The notes under the pieces are model-generated. The model ran no database searches. It worked only from the letters and a program-made list of their open reading frames with translations, and was not told the origin of the DNA. The position numbers and the translations under genes were made by a program. This document shows positions 8,283 to 18,447 of a stretch of DNA of 64,000 nucleotides, piece by piece. The DNA comes from Ferrimonas sp. YFM (GTDB taxonomy: Bacteria; Pseudomonadota; Gammaproteobacteria; Enterobacterales; Shewanellaceae): positions 3,954,839 through 4,018,838 of the forward strand of contig NZ_AP027368.1 of NCBI RefSeq assembly GCF_030296015.1. Direction: 5' to 3'. Numbering within the stretch: position 1 is the first letter of the stretch; each line of letters opens with the position of its first letter.

Positions 8283-11159
8283 CTAGAGTGCTTCCAGGGA
8301 CATCACCACCTTGGGGCCGCTTTGATTCAGCTCCACCCGGCTCTCCTGGATGAACACCCGCTCGGCACCGATGCCGAACTGGGCGATCAGCACCTGCTTG
8401 ACGGCCTGAGCCCGGCTGGCCGCCAGCTCCGGCAGGGCATCCAGGGGCAGATTAACCCTCTCCAGCAACTGGTTATACAGCCCCTGCTGCCAGGCCTGAG
8501 GCGGCTGGCCCTCAGGGGGCGGCGGGGCGGATCCCACGCCAAAGCGCCGTTCATAGGCGCTGACCAGCAGCGTCTGCTGTTCCGGGGTCAGCCCCTGCTC
8601 CGGAGTGGCGTCAAAGCCCAGTTCGGCGGAGAGTGCCTTTGAGGCCAGGGCACTGCGATCCGCGCCGACGGACACTGCCCCCTGGACCGACAGGCTGAGA
8701 CCAGGACGTTGTGACAAGCCATCCGCCAGACGCTTGAGCTGCGCCTGAGCACCGGGGGACACCGAGGCGACACCAGGCTCGAACAGCACCTCTGAGGCTG
8801 GCTCCTCCCCGCCCAGCAAAGAGCCCAGCAGGGTAAAGGGCGAGGTCACCACCTTGGTGATGGCATTGAACAGCGCCTTGCCCACCAGGGGGCCGATGGC
8901 AAACTCAGGGTCGTCCACATCCCCCTGCACCTCCAGACCCAGATCGATGACGCCATTGCTGTCCTGCAACAGGGCCACCGCCAGGGCGACTGGCAGACTG
9001 GTGGCCTTGTCTGAATCACTGCGCTTACCCAGCTTCAGTTTGTCCACCACCGCCCGGTTGCTGCCCACCATTTTACGCTTGTCCAGCTTGTAGTTGAGGT
9101 AGAGATCCAGCTGGCCCTGATCGATGAAGTAGCCGGCATAGGTGCCGGAATAGGCATTCAGCGACGTCAAATCCACATTATCGAAGGTGAGCGCCATATC
9201 CAGGTAGCTCTCTGCCGCCAGGGGCTGTAGCTCGCCGGTGAGGCTCACCGGCGCATAGCGGTCGACCTGGCCCTGAATGTCCACCTTGGCACGGGAGTCT
9301 GGCTTGGAGCTGAGCCCACTGATGCTGCCCGCCAGGGTCTCAATGCCAGTGGCAAACTTCGGGGTCAGGCTGTTGTCGGCAAAGAAGGCGCCGCCGTCGC
9401 TCAGCTCGATGCGGTTGATGCTGAGCTGCAGCGGCTCAGATGCCCCGCCATCTTCGGCCTCGGCAGCGGCGTCTGCCCCCTGGGGCTGACTCTCGGCCCC
9501 CAGCAACTGCTGAATGTTGGTGCTGCCATCCTCATCGATGATCACCCGCGCGTAAGGCTGAGTGACGGCAACGGTATCCAGCGCCACCGACAGGGGGGCG
9601 GTGCCCACCTTCAGGCTGTTGACATCAAGCTGCTGCCATTTCACGAAGTCCCTGCCCTGAGCCGGGTCCTGAGTCACCAGCTCTTGAACCGCCAACTGGC
9701 CGTCGTAGCTCAGATCCAGTGGTTCGACCCCGGCCAGAGTCAGGGTACCAACGCAGCTCAGGCTGCCTGAGGTCATCTTCAGCGGCACCAGGTCCTGCCA
9801 ATAGGGAATGGTCGCAGTCAGAGGGAAACGCTCCAGATTCAGCTCGAACTGGGCATTGAGGGTCTGTGGCACCAGCTCACCTTTGGCACTGAAGGCTGCA
9901 TCGTCGTTGATGCGGCTGAGCACCTCGAGGGCGATGGGCTGGCTCAGATCGTTTGAGGCCGGGCCGACGGTCACCCGATCCAGATCCAGGATCCAGGTTG
10001 TCGCCTCTCTGGGGAGCCGATCCTCCAGGGTCAGGCGGAACTGCTCAACACTGGTTCCCGCCAGAGTGACCCGCCAGGGCTCTTCCGGCTCATCGCCGTT
10101 GGAAGCTGGGTCAGGCTGAGCATCAGTGTCCTCGGCGATCACCGGCTGGAACAGGGTCGCCCAGTCCAGCCCTTGTTCGCTGTTCACACCCAGGATCTGC
10201 CCCTGTTCCAGGGCCAGCTTGGCCACCGACACAGAGCGCTCATTCAGGTCCAGGCTGATCCCCGCCACCCGGGTTTTCGCCAGGGTCAGCAGCGGCCCCT
10301 GGTCGCTGGAGAGATTCAGACCGGACAGCTCAATGGTGCCGTCATTCAGCGTCAGCGATGAATCGTTGCCCACGCGCTGAAATCTCAGCCCGGTGTGCAG
10401 ATCCAGTCGTCCCTGATCCAGCTGGAAACGGAACAGGTCTTTGATGAAGGGCCAGTAGCGGGTCAGATCCAGGTCATCCAGAGTCAGCTCCATCTGAATG
10501 TCCGCAGGGGCCAGGGATGCCGTGGCCTCCACCAGCAGGCGCCCCCCACCTGAACCGGACAACGCCAGAGCCATCTTGTTGTCTGCCCCCGCCAGGGCCA
10601 GGTTCTGGGCATCGAGCTCCAGATCGGTAAATCGGGTACTGGCCCCATCGGGACGCCGGTAGCTCACCACACCACTCTCCAGATTGAGATCGGCGATGTA
10701 CAGCTGTGGAACCGTGGGCTCCTGAGGTTCGGCCTCCGGTGAGGGGCTGGATTCCGTCAGGGGCTTGAGCAGGACACCCAGGTTGCTGCGACCCTGCCCC
10801 AGCTCTCTGACCGCCAGCTCGGGGCCCTGCAGAGAGAGGGTTTTGATGCGGCCACTCAGGGTGAACAGCGAGTGAAGGGGGTCGAGGTCCAGGATCAGCT
10901 GCTGCAGACCCAGCACAGGCTCGCCGTCGTCACCATCGAGACGGACACCGTCGATCTGCAGTCGCCAGGCAAAGGGGTGGAACGCCACCTTTTCCAGGGT
11001 GAGTTGGCCATTGAGGTTGTCGGCCACCCACTTGGGAGCCTGGCTCTGAATCAGCCGGGGCAGGCCCCAGCCGGTGAGCAGAAGATAGATGAGCAGGACC
11101 AGCAGGCCCCAGCCGCCCCGGCGAATCCAGGGGTTACTCCATAGGGTTTTGATATTCAC
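8283..11159 (-). CDS. DUF748 (AsmA-like) envelope protein
   Basis: Large envelope protein of unknown exact role in the AsmA/DUF748 group. One membrane helix near the N-terminus (WGLLVLLIYLLLTGWG) anchors a long periplasmic region with repeated amphipathic beta segments, the pattern of AsmA-like proteins proposed to shuttle lipids between membranes. The C-terminal 150 residues (from VLFEPGVASVSPGAQAQL) loosely resemble an OmpA-like peptidoglycan-binding module. I placed the start at a GTG with AGGGAG five bases upstream; an upstream TTG would add 18 residues without homology support. Monocistronic by spacing, with exeAB following on the same strand upstream. Function is inference from the superfamily. 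Confidence 0.8.
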   Translation of the reverse strand: MNIKTLWSNPWIRRGGWGLLVLLIYLLLTGWGLPRLIQSQAPKWVADNLNGQLTLEKVAFHPFAWRLQIDGVRLDGDDGEPVLGLQQLILDLDPLHSLFTLSGRIKTLSLQGPELAVRELGQGRSNLGVLLKPLTESSPSPEAEPQEPTVPQLYIADLNLESGVVSYRRPDGASTRFTDLELDAQNLALAGADNKMALALSGSGGGRLLVEATASLAPADIQMELTLDDLDLTRYWPFIKDLFRFQLDQGRLDLHTGLRFQRVGNDSSLTLNDGTIELSGLNLSSDQGPLLTLAKTRVAGISLDLNERSVSVAKLALEQGQILGVNSEQGLDWATLFQPVIAEDTDAQPDPASNGDEPEEPWRVTLAGTSVEQFRLTLEDRLPREATTWILDLDRVTVGPASNDLSQPIALEVLSRINDDAAFSAKGELVPQTLNAQFELNLERFPLTATIPYWQDLVPLKMTSGSLSCVGTLTLAGVEPLDLSYDGQLAVQELVTQDPAQGRDFVKWQQLDVNSLKVGTAPLSVALDTVAVTQPYARVIIDEDGSTNIQQLLGAESQPQGADAAAEAEDGGASEPLQLSINRIELSDGGAFFADNSLTPKFATGIETLAGSISGLSSKPDSRAKVDIQGQVDRYAPVSLTGELQPLAAESYLDMALTFDNVDLTSLNAYSGTYAGYFIDQGQLDLYLNYKLDKRKMVGSNRAVVDKLKLGKRSDSDKATSLPVALAVALLQDSNGVIDLGLEVQGDVDDPEFAIGPLVGKALFNAITKVVTSPFTLLGSLLGGEEPASEVLFEPGVASVSPGAQAQLKRLADGLSQRPGLSLSVQGAVSVGADRSALASKALSAELGFDATPEQGLTPEQQTLLVSAYERRFGVGSAPPPPEGQPPQAWQQGLYNQLLERVNLPLDALPELAASRAQAVKQVLIAQFGIGAERVFIQESRVELNQSGPKVVMSLEAL

Positions 11160-11383
11160 GGGACTCCCTACTCCGGGCTTTAAGTGACTCTCCCCGAGAG
11201 ACAGCGAACGCAATAATCATAGACACTCCCGCCGGATGACGCGGAGGCAAGATACAGTAAGTGTGGCCCAGTATATCAGGAATAACTGGCCCAACCTGCT
11301 GTTTTAACATGTGAAGATAAAGGGGGGCACGGCACTCCCCGACCGGACAATGCCGCGCCCTGTTGCCGCGAGGCGACAGAGAG

Positions 11384-12247
11384 TCAGAGTTGACCCAGGG
11401 CGGGGACGCTGAACGCCTGGCCGGACATCTCCAGAATCACCTCGTTAGGCCGGATCTCGCGCAGCATCACCCCGGGGGCCACGCTGTCTCCCTCCTGCAG
11501 CTCACGACCGTTGGCCCTAAGCCAGCGGCTCTCCACTTCCGAAGAGTAGACATGGGCGGTGATGTTGATGTCAGGCAACCGCTTCTGGAAGTTCCAGGGC
11601 AGGCTGCCCAGCTTGGGCACCTCGGCGGAAGCCACAGGCTCACTGGCCTGGGGGTTGAGCAGGGACTCGGCGCTGACCTCGGGCTCGGGCTCGGGCGCCG
11701 GTTCCGGCTCGGCGCTCACCTCAGGGTCCAACTCAAGGTCGGCCACTGCACGCTCGAAGGCCGCCAACAACTTGGCATTGGCGGGCTCGGCCGCCTCCGG
11801 GGCCGCCTTGGGCGCCTGAGTAGCGACCTGAGGCTGAGAACCGGCAGAAGCTGTCGCTGCCTCCACCTGCAGATGATCCTGGGTAAGCACCTCGGCCTTG
11901 AACTCGGCATCGGTCATCTCGGGCTCAATCTGGTCATTCTGAGGCTTATACACGTACTGGGGCTCAGGCTCCGCCACCTGGGCAGGTTGCTCCCAGGCCA
12001 CCGGAATGGGCATCACCACCTGCCTGACCAGCTGAAGCTCTGGGAGCTCAGTGACAATCTCAGGTTCGGGCTGAGGCTGAAAGCTCACCGCCAGCAGGCC
12101 CAGGCCTACCCCCATGGCGGTGCCAATCAGCGGCCAGCCATAGTGCCAGGGCAAAGCGCGTTTCGGGGCCAGGGGCGCCGCCATGGCAGGGTCCAGTTGA
12201 CCCTGCTGCTGCTTCTCGCGGCCTACCGCATCCAACAGATAAGACAT
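11384..12247 (-). CDS. gspB: General secretion pathway protein GspB/ExeB
   Basis: Partner of ExeA in placing the type II secretion secretin through peptidoglycan. A short cytoplasmic start (MSYLLDAVGREKQQQ, typical of GspB) is followed by one membrane helix (about residues 38-56), a long Pro/Glu/Ala-rich periplasmic linker with EPEPAPEPEPE-type repeats, and a C-terminal GspB_C domain (about 220-287: LPWNFQKRLPDINITAHVYS). Its ATG overlaps the stop of exeA (ATGA), so the two are translationally coupled. The other gsp genes are not in this window, the usual arrangement for exeAB. Confidence 0.87.
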   Translation of the reverse strand: MSYLLDAVGREKQQQGQLDPAMAAPLAPKRALPWHYGWPLIGTAMGVGLGLLAVSFQPQPEPEIVTELPELQLVRQVVMPIPVAWEQPAQVAEPEPQYVYKPQNDQIEPEMTDAEFKAEVLTQDHLQVEAATASAGSQPQVATQAPKAAPEAAEPANAKLLAAFERAVADLELDPEVSAEPEPAPEPEPEVSAESLLNPQASEPVASAEVPKLGSLPWNFQKRLPDINITAHVYSSEVESRWLRANGRELQEGDSVAPGVMLREIRPNEVILEMSGQAFSVPALGQL

Positions 12248-13791
12248 CAGGCGTCTCCTCCCTGGCTGAGTCTGGGGCCCTGTTCACTGCTCATCAGGCT
12301 GAGCAGCTCAAGGGTTTGTCGTCCGGCGATACCATCCACCTCCAGGCCAAAGCGGCGCTGGAAACTCATCACCTGCTGTTTCAGCTCCAGGTCATAGCTG
12401 CCGAGCATTCGGGCCGGGCGCTGCTGCAACCGGCTTAGGGTATTCTCCAGCCATTGCACCTGCCCCTGAGGACTGCCCTCCCCCACCAGCCTTGGCAGTT
12501 GGCCGGAGGGCCGCCAAATCAGGCTGTAGTGGCCATCAAAATGACTGATAAACCAAGACTTACTCGCGGAAATCCACTGATCACCAAACTGCAGGGTCAG
12601 AGGTGCATTGCCATCATTGCCGCTATTGAGCAGGGCACCGTAGAAGAGGGAACCGTCATCGCCGCGCAGGCTGACCACCGCCGGATAGTCCATCTCCAGC
12701 AGCTGCTGCCAGCTGCTGACCCCATCCAGGCAGGCCAGGCCCCGGGACTGGGCAAACTCACAAGGTGCGGTCGCCGGCACAGGTTGCTGCCAGTGGTGAA
12801 GCAGAGCCTGATAGGCCTGCAGATCATCGGCGAAGCGGCTCAGCTGAGGGACAGGAGCCGAAGGCTGGACCTGGGCTTGAGGCGCAGACTCCGGCTTAGG
12901 CGCCAGGACGTAGACCACGGCTGCAGCGGCGATGCCGGCGGTCAGGGTACCCGCCAGCCAGGGCCAGCGCCCCTTGGCTTTGGCCTTGATGCCCAGCACC
13001 TCAGCGGCGGCGGATTCCACCTCGCGGCGACCCAGATAGATCTTCTGGTGGGCGTAGCCCCCCATCAGGGCCCGCTCACACAACAGGTTGATCACCCGGG
13101 GCACCCCGCCACTGTACTGATGCAGAGCCTTGATGGCACCGGACTTGAACAGGGGCTGAGCCCGGCCCGCCACCTGCAGGCGGTGCTGCACATAGTGAGA
13201 CACCTCCTCCTTAGTCAGAGGCAGGAGGTGATAGCGGGCGGTAATGCGTTGAGCCAACTGGCGCAGCTCGCGACGCTGCAGCAACTCCTGCAGCTCTGGC
13301 TGACCGATAAGGATCACCTGCAACAGCTTGCGGGTGTCGGTCTCCAGGTTGGTCAGCAGCCGCAGCTGTTCCAGCACCTCAGGCTTGAGGTGCTGGGCCT
13401 CATCGATGATCATCACCGTATTGCGGCCCGCCTTATGGTTGGCCAGCAGGAAGGCGCTGATCTTGTCGGTCAGTTGCTTGAGCGTCGGGTCTGGGTCATA
13501 GGGGATCTTCAGCTCATCGCACAGGGTCGCCAACAGCTCCAGCTCCGTCAGAGCCGGATTGAGGATAAAGGCGGTATCGGTGTTGTCCGGCAGTTGCTTG
13601 AGCAGGCTGCGGGACACTGTGGTCTTGCCGGTTCCCACCTCTCCGGTCAGCAGCACGAAGCCGCCATTCTCCCCCAGACCATAGGTCAGGTGAGCCAGGG
13701 CCTCACGATGTCGGCCGCTGAGAAACAGGAAGGCTGGGTTGGGGGCGATGGAGAAGGGGCTCTCCGCTAGCCCATAAAATCCCTTATACAT
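12247..13791 (-). CDS. gspA: General secretion pathway ATPase ExeA/GspA
   Basis: AAA+ ATPase with a peptidoglycan-binding tail that helps assemble the ExeD secretin. The opening MYKGFYGLAESPFSIAPNP is diagnostic of the ExeA family. Walker A is GEVGTGKTT (about residues 51-59) and Walker B is MIIDEAQH (about 127). A membrane helix lies near residues 275-297, and a C-terminal peptidoglycan-binding domain (about 460-500) contains FQRRFGLEVDGIAGRQT. The 514-residue length fits. It heads the exeAB pair and diverges from cca across 109 bases, which must hold both promoters. Confidence 0.92.
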   Translation of the reverse strand: MYKGFYGLAESPFSIAPNPAFLFLSGRHREALAHLTYGLGENGGFVLLTGEVGTGKTTVSRSLLKQLPDNTDTAFILNPALTELELLATLCDELKIPYDPDPTLKQLTDKISAFLLANHKAGRNTVMIIDEAQHLKPEVLEQLRLLTNLETDTRKLLQVILIGQPELQELLQRRELRQLAQRITARYHLLPLTKEEVSHYVQHRLQVAGRAQPLFKSGAIKALHQYSGGVPRVINLLCERALMGGYAHQKIYLGRREVESAAAEVLGIKAKAKGRWPWLAGTLTAGIAAAAVVYVLAPKPESAPQAQVQPSAPVPQLSRFADDLQAYQALLHHWQQPVPATAPCEFAQSRGLACLDGVSSWQQLLEMDYPAVVSLRGDDGSLFYGALLNSGNDGNAPLTLQFGDQWISASKSWFISHFDGHYSLIWRPSGQLPRLVGEGSPQGQVQWLENTLSRLQQRPARMLGSYDLELKQQVMSFQRRFGLEVDGIAGRQTLELLSLMSSEQGPRLSQGGDA

Positions 13792-13900
13792 AGCTTTTGC
13801 GCGGTTCTTGGTCGAATTCGCCCAAGGTAAGGGGTGTCATCTGGCTTGTCAAAGCCACCAGGCCATATAATGACGAAACAGCGATTTTTAGGAGAAAAAG

Positions 13901-15115
13901 GTGGAGATCTACCTGGTAGGCGGCGCGGTGCGCGACCAGCTGTTGGGGCTGGAAGTAAAGGACAGGGATCATCTGGTTGTCGGGGCGACCCCGGAACAGA
14001 TGCTGGCGTTAGGCTACCAGAGCGTAGGCAAGAGCTTCCCGGTCTTTCTGCATCCCCAGACCCATGAGGAGTACGCCCTGGCCCGCACCGAGACCAAGGC
14101 CGGCCATGGTTACACCGGGTTCGAGGTCTGCTCCGACCCGGAAGTGACCCTGGAGCAGGACCTGCTGCGCCGCGATCTGACGGTCAATGCCATCGCCATG
14201 GACAGCCAGGGTCAATTGCACGACCCCTACCAGGGCCAGAAGGATCTGGACGCCAGAGTGCTGCGCCATGTCTCCCCCGCCTTTGTGGAGGATCCATTGC
14301 GGGTGCTGCGGGTGGCCCGTTTTGCCGCTCGCTTCCACCCCCAGGGCTTTACCGTCGCCGAAGACACCCTGGCTCTGATGGCCGAACTCGCCGACTCCGG
14401 AGAGCTGTCCCACCTGACTCCTGAGCGGGTATGGAGTGAAGCCGAGCGTGCCCTGGCGGGCCCCTGCCCCTGGGTGTTCTTCGAGGTACTGCATCGCTGC
14501 GGCGCCCTTTCGGTGCTGATGCCTGAACTGGCTGCCCTGGACGGAGTGCCCCAGCCCGAGGCCCATCACCCGGAAATCGACTCCCTGGTTCACACCCTGA
14601 TGGTGCTCAAACGCGCCAGCGAACTGTCCGACTCGGTGGCAGTGCGCTTCGCCGCCCTGACCCATGATTTGGGCAAGGCACTGACTCCCCAGCATGAGTG
14701 GCCCAGGCATATCGCTCACGAAACCCGGGGCCTGGCGCCCCTGGCGGATCTGTGCCAGCGTCTCAAGGTGCCCAACGCCCCCAGAGAGCTGGCGGAGATC
14801 GGTTGCCGGTGGCATCTGCACGGTCACCGGGCCCTGGAGCTGAAACCCACCACCCTGCTGAAGCTGTTCGATGGCGTCGATGCCTGGCGCAAGCCAGAGC
14901 GGTTTGAACAGTTCATCCTGGTGTGTCAGGCGGACGCCCAGGGCAGGATGGGCCTGGAGCAACGGCCATACCCCCAGGCGGCCTGGCTGCGGCAGGCCCT
15001 CTCCCTGGCCAACCAGATTGAGGTGAAGCCCATTGTCCAGGCCGGCTTCAAGGGCGGGGCCATAAAAACGGAGCTGACCCGAAGACGAACACAGGCACTC
15101 GCCGATGCCCGATGA
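13901..15115 (+). CDS. cca: CCA tRNA nucleotidyltransferase
   Basis: Adds or repairs the 3'-terminal CCA of tRNAs using CTP and ATP. The N-terminal class II nucleotidyltransferase signature [13 protein letters not shown] with DRDH near residue 23 is clear, followed by [10 protein letters not shown] and the helical neck ([16 protein letters not shown]). An HD phosphohydrolase domain (HTLMVLKR to [10 protein letters not shown], about residues 225-255) is present as in E. coli Cca. It starts with GTG behind AGGAG, and the family start ([12 protein letters not shown]) fixes this position. A hairpin without a T-run (stem GCCCGGG/CCCGGGC, 15142-15165) follows the gene. Confidence 0.95.
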   Translation: MEIYLVGGAVRDQLLGLEVKDRDHLVVGATPEQMLALGYQSVGKSFPVFLHPQTHEEYALARTETKAGHGYTGFEVCSDPEVTLEQDLLRRDLTVNAIAMDSQGQLHDPYQGQKDLDARVLRHVSPAFVEDPLRVLRVARFAARFHPQGFTVAEDTLALMAELADSGELSHLTPERVWSEAERALAGPCPWVFFEVLHRCGALSVLMPELAALDGVPQPEAHHPEIDSLVHTLMVLKRASELSDSVAVRFAALTHDLGKALTPQHEWPRHIAHETRGLAPLADLCQRLKVPNAPRELAEIGCRWHLHGHRALELKPTTLLKLFDGVDAWRKPERFEQFILVCQADAQGRMGLEQRPYPQAAWLRQALSLANQIEVKPIVQAGFKGGAIKTELTRRRTQALADAR

Positions 15116-15233
15116 TCGTCTCGGCATGATGTAAGAACTTCGCCCGGGGTGACCAACGCCCGGGCTGAAATCGCCCCATCCTCCCAGATCACTGACGTAG
15201 ACTGGAAAGACCCCGGCCAACCAGGAGCCCTCA

Positions 15234-17183
15234 ATGCCCAGGCAGCTGCTCAAACAACACTTTGGATTTGATGAATTTCGCCCCGGTCAGGAGCCGGTGA
15301 TTCAGCGACTGATGGCGGGTGACAGCGCCGTGGCGATCTTCCCCACGGGCTCAGGCAAATCCCTGTGTTACCAGCTGCCCGCCCTGACCCTGCCCCACCT
15401 GACCCTGGTGATCTCGCCGCTGCTGGCCCTGATGCAGGATCAGCTGGCGTTTCTGCGCCGCCGGGGCATTCCGGCCGCCGCCATCGACTCCAGCCAGAGC
15501 TTCGAAGAGAGCCGGGAAGTGATGCAGCAGGCTCAGCGTGGGGAACTGAAGATCCTGATGGTATCGGTAGAACGCCTGAAGAATGAGCGCTTCCGCCGGT
15601 TTATCAGCCAGGTTCCCCTGTCGATGCTGGTGGTGGATGAAGCCCACTGCATCTCCGAGTGGGGTCATAACTTTCGGCCCGATTACCTGAAGCTGCCCCA
15701 CTATCGGCGCTGGCTCAAGATCCCCCAGGTATTGCTGCTCACCGCCACGGCCACCCCCAGAGTCATCGAGGACATGTGTGCCCGATTTGAGATCCCCGAA
15801 ACCGGGGTGGAAACCACCGGCTTCTATCGCCCCAACCTGGATCTGACGGTGAGGGGAGTGAGCGGCGGCCATAAGCGCAGCGCTTTGCTGCAGGCCCTGG
15901 CCGGGGAGCCCGAGGCGCCCACCATTGTGTATGTGACCCAACAGGCCAGTGCCGATGAACTGGCCCAATGGCTGACTCAACAAGGGGTCAGCGCCCGGGC
16001 ATACCATGCGGGCATGGACCATGAGAAACGCAGCGCCTGTCAACAAGCCTTTATGGCGGGCAAATTGCCCGTGGTGGTGGCCACCATCGCCTTTGGCATG
16101 GGTGTGGACAAGGCCGATATCCGTCGGGTCATCCACTTCGATCTGCCCAAATCGGTGGAAAACTACTCCCAGGAGATCGGCCGTGCTGGCCGGGATGGCG
16201 GACTGTCCCACTGCCTGCTGCTGGCTGACACCGGTAACCGCACCCTGCTGGAAAACTTCGTCTTTGGCGACACCCCGGAACTGTCGGGCATCCAGGCAGT
16301 GCTTCGGTCATTGGCCGACGCAGGGGCCCAGTGGGAACTGCTGCCCAACTCCCTGTCGACTCTGAGCAACATCCGCCAGCTGCCCCTGCGTACCCTGCTG
16401 GTCTACCTGGAGATGGCGGGAATCATTGAGCCGCAATACAGCTACTTTGCCGAGATCAAGTTCAAGCTGCTGGTCGAAGAAGCCAGCCTGCTCACCCGGT
16501 TTGAGGGGGAGCGACAACAGTTCCTGCGCGCCCTGCTGCAACACAGTCACAAAGCCCGCACCTGGTATCAACCGGACTTCGATGCCCTCCACACTCAATA
16601 CGGCTCAGACCGCAACCGCGCCATGACCGCCCTGGAGTACCTGGCCCAACAACAGTTGGTTGAGTTGCAAACCCGGCAGATGACCGAAGTGTTCCGGGTG
16701 CGCACGCCCCTGCCTGAACTGGCTCCCCTGGCGGCTCAGCTGCATCAGCAGTTCCTCGACAAGCAGGAGCAGGAGGTGGCGCGCATCGAGCAGATGCTGC
16801 AGCTGCTGCAGGAACCCCACTGCCTGAGTCATGCCCTGGCCGCCAATTTTGGCGATCCCCAGGCCCCCGAGCGCTGCGGCCACTGCTCAGCCTGCCGAGG
16901 GGAGACCGCCACCCTGTCACAGCCCCAACCTTTGGCGGAAGCGGATCCGGAACAAGTGCGACGCTGGCTCTCCCCTCTGGCCGACAAGCTGCAACAGAGT
17001 TTGCAGCAGCCTCTGACGCCGGAGCTGGCCGCCCGCTTCCTGTCCGGCCTGCCTACCCCCTGGCTGACCAAGGTCAGGGCCAGGCAACTGGCTGGCTTTG
17101 GCGCCCTGGAGGAGCACCCCTTCCGGGTGCTGGTTCAACTCTGTCAGACCAGCATCATCCCAGGGTTGGCCCTGCAGGAGTAA
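15234..17183 (+). CDS. RecQ-family ATP-dependent DNA helicase, HRDC-less
   Basis: 3'-5' superfamily 2 helicase. The Q-motif region FGFDEFRPGQEPVI, Walker A TGSGKS (about residue 39), DEAHCISEWGHNFRPDY (about 135) and motif VI QEIGRAGRDG are all present. A C-terminal zinc-type cluster (HCLSHAL to CGHCSAC, about 530-556) identifies the RecQ group rather than a generic helicase. It differs from canonical RecQ in that no HRDC domain is visible and the linker FGDTPELSG is unusual, so I avoid the recQ symbol: this looks like the second RecQ-like helicase some Shewanella-type genomes carry. It follows cca by 118 bases. Confidence 0.88.
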   Translation: MPRQLLKQHFGFDEFRPGQEPVIQRLMAGDSAVAIFPTGSGKSLCYQLPALTLPHLTLVISPLLALMQDQLAFLRRRGIPAAAIDSSQSFEESREVMQQAQRGELKILMVSVERLKNERFRRFISQVPLSMLVVDEAHCISEWGHNFRPDYLKLPHYRRWLKIPQVLLLTATATPRVIEDMCARFEIPETGVETTGFYRPNLDLTVRGVSGGHKRSALLQALAGEPEAPTIVYVTQQASADELAQWLTQQGVSARAYHAGMDHEKRSACQQAFMAGKLPVVVATIAFGMGVDKADIRRVIHFDLPKSVENYSQEIGRAGRDGGLSHCLLLADTGNRTLLENFVFGDTPELSGIQAVLRSLADAGAQWELLPNSLSTLSNIRQLPLRTLLVYLEMAGIIEPQYSYFAEIKFKLLVEEASLLTRFEGERQQFLRALLQHSHKARTWYQPDFDALHTQYGSDRNRAMTALEYLAQQQLVELQTRQMTEVFRVRTPLPELAPLAAQLHQQFLDKQEQEVARIEQMLQLLQEPHCLSHALAANFGDPQAPERCGHCSACRGETATLSQPQPLAEADPEQVRRWLSPLADKLQQSLQQPLTPELAARFLSGLPTPWLTKVRARQLAGFGALEEHPFRVLVQLCQTSIIPGLALQE

Positions 17184-17219
17184 GTTCATCCGATGAAGCT
17201 AAGTCGATGAATCATCGAC
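17184..17219. repeat. Two adjacent palindromes with shared GATGA/TCATC arms
   Basis: Immediately after the helicase stop lie TTCATC-C-GATGAA (17184-17196) and, 6 bases on, GTCGATGA-A-TCATCGAC (17203-17219). Both are perfect with one-base centres and share the GATGA/TCATC core. No T-run follows, so termination is unlikely; an operator for the hemerythrin-GGDEF gene about 120 bases downstream is possible. Confidence 0.45.
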
Positions 17220-17336
17220 GCAAATTATGACTTAACCGGCTGAGAACAATGTGAATTATGTCGGATAGGCCATAGGCATTGCTGTTCCGAGTGGCTAGTA
17301 TGACTTCAAGCTTTGTCACTCACATAAAATGCGCGG

Positions 17337-18446
17337 ATGAAATCCTTCAACTGGAACAAAAACTTCGTTACCGGCTTCGACAGCGTAGACAGCCAGCACC
17401 AGGAGCTGGTCAGCCTGATCAATGGATTGGGCAATCTTCTCACCGAGAACAGATTCGATGAACAACGAGCTCGGGAGCTGATTCAAAAACTGGCGGATTA
17501 TGCCCACGACCACTTCCAGGATGAAGAGGCCCTGATGGTGGCCCAGGGGATCGACTGCCGCCATTTGAAGCACCATATCGACGACCATCGTCACTTCCTC
17601 CGGGAGGTGGCCATACTGCAGCAATCGGTCAACACCGAGACCTCCGCCGGTTACATGCTGGAGTTTCTGATCCACTGGCTCGCATACCACATCCTAGGGC
17701 AGGACCAGAACATGGCCCGCCAGTTGGAGCGGATAGAGGCAGGCATCCCGGCAGCCGACGCCTTCGACGAACAGCAGCGCAGCCAGGACCCGGCCACCAG
17801 CACCCTGCTCGACGCCATTGGCCAGTTGTTTAAACAGGTCTCTGCCCGCAATCAGGAGTTGCAGGAACTCAACCTGACTCTGGAAGAGAAGGTGGCCAAA
17901 CGCACCCTGGAACTCAGTGAAGCCAACCGCCATCTTGAGCTGCTCTCCCTCACCGACACCCTGACCCAGCTGCCCAATCGGCGCCACGCCATGCAGACCT
18001 TAGAGGCCTTGTGGAAAGAGGGAGAAGAGAAAAAACTGCCGGTGACAGCGATGCTGGTGGATGCCGACTACTTCAAGCAGGTCAACGACACCTATGGACA
18101 CGATGCCGGGGATCAGGTGCTCATCGAGCTGGCCAGGACCCTCAGAGGCGCGGTACGCACCGATGATCTGGTGTGCCGTCTCGGCGGTGACGAGTTCCTG
18201 GTGCTTTGCCCCAATACCGACCTGGCCGGTGGTCAGATTCTGGCACAGCAGCTGGTGAACAAGGTGGCTGCGCTCAGGGTGGCCACCGGCGGTGCGCCCT
18301 GGCAGGGCAGCATCAGCCTGGGCTTTGCCAGTCAAATACCGAAGACAGAGGATTTCGAAGCCTTGATCAAGGCCGCCGACCGGGGCGTCTACGCCGCCAA
18401 AGAAGCGGGAAGGGGCTGCGCCAGGACCACTGCAGCCATTGGGTAA
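17337..18446 (+). CDS. Bacteriohemerythrin-diguanylate cyclase fusion
   Basis: Predicted cytoplasmic c-di-GMP synthase gated by a di-iron oxygen- or NO-binding domain. Residues 1-140 are a hemerythrin domain with the expected ligands: HQELVSLI, HDHFQDEEALM, the His-rich HLKHHIDDHRH, and a final HWLAYHILGQD. A coiled coil (about 165-200: LEEKVAKRTLELSEANRHLE) passes the signal to a GGDEF domain with an intact GGDEF near residue 283 and an RxxD inhibitory site (RTDD) five residues before it. The first base pairs lack an obvious Shine-Dalgarno. The next gene starts one base after its stop, so they are coupled. Confidence 0.88.
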   Translation: MKSFNWNKNFVTGFDSVDSQHQELVSLINGLGNLLTENRFDEQRARELIQKLADYAHDHFQDEEALMVAQGIDCRHLKHHIDDHRHFLREVAILQQSVNTETSAGYMLEFLIHWLAYHILGQDQNMARQLERIEAGIPAADAFDEQQRSQDPATSTLLDAIGQLFKQVSARNQELQELNLTLEEKVAKRTLELSEANRHLELLSLTDTLTQLPNRRHAMQTLEALWKEGEEKKLPVTAMLVDADYFKQVNDTYGHDAGDQVLIELARTLRGAVRTDDLVCRLGGDEFLVLCPNTDLAGGQILAQQLVNKVAALRVATGGAPWQGSISLGFASQIPKTEDFEALIKAADRGVYAAKEAGRGCARTTAAIG

Positions 18447-18447
18447 A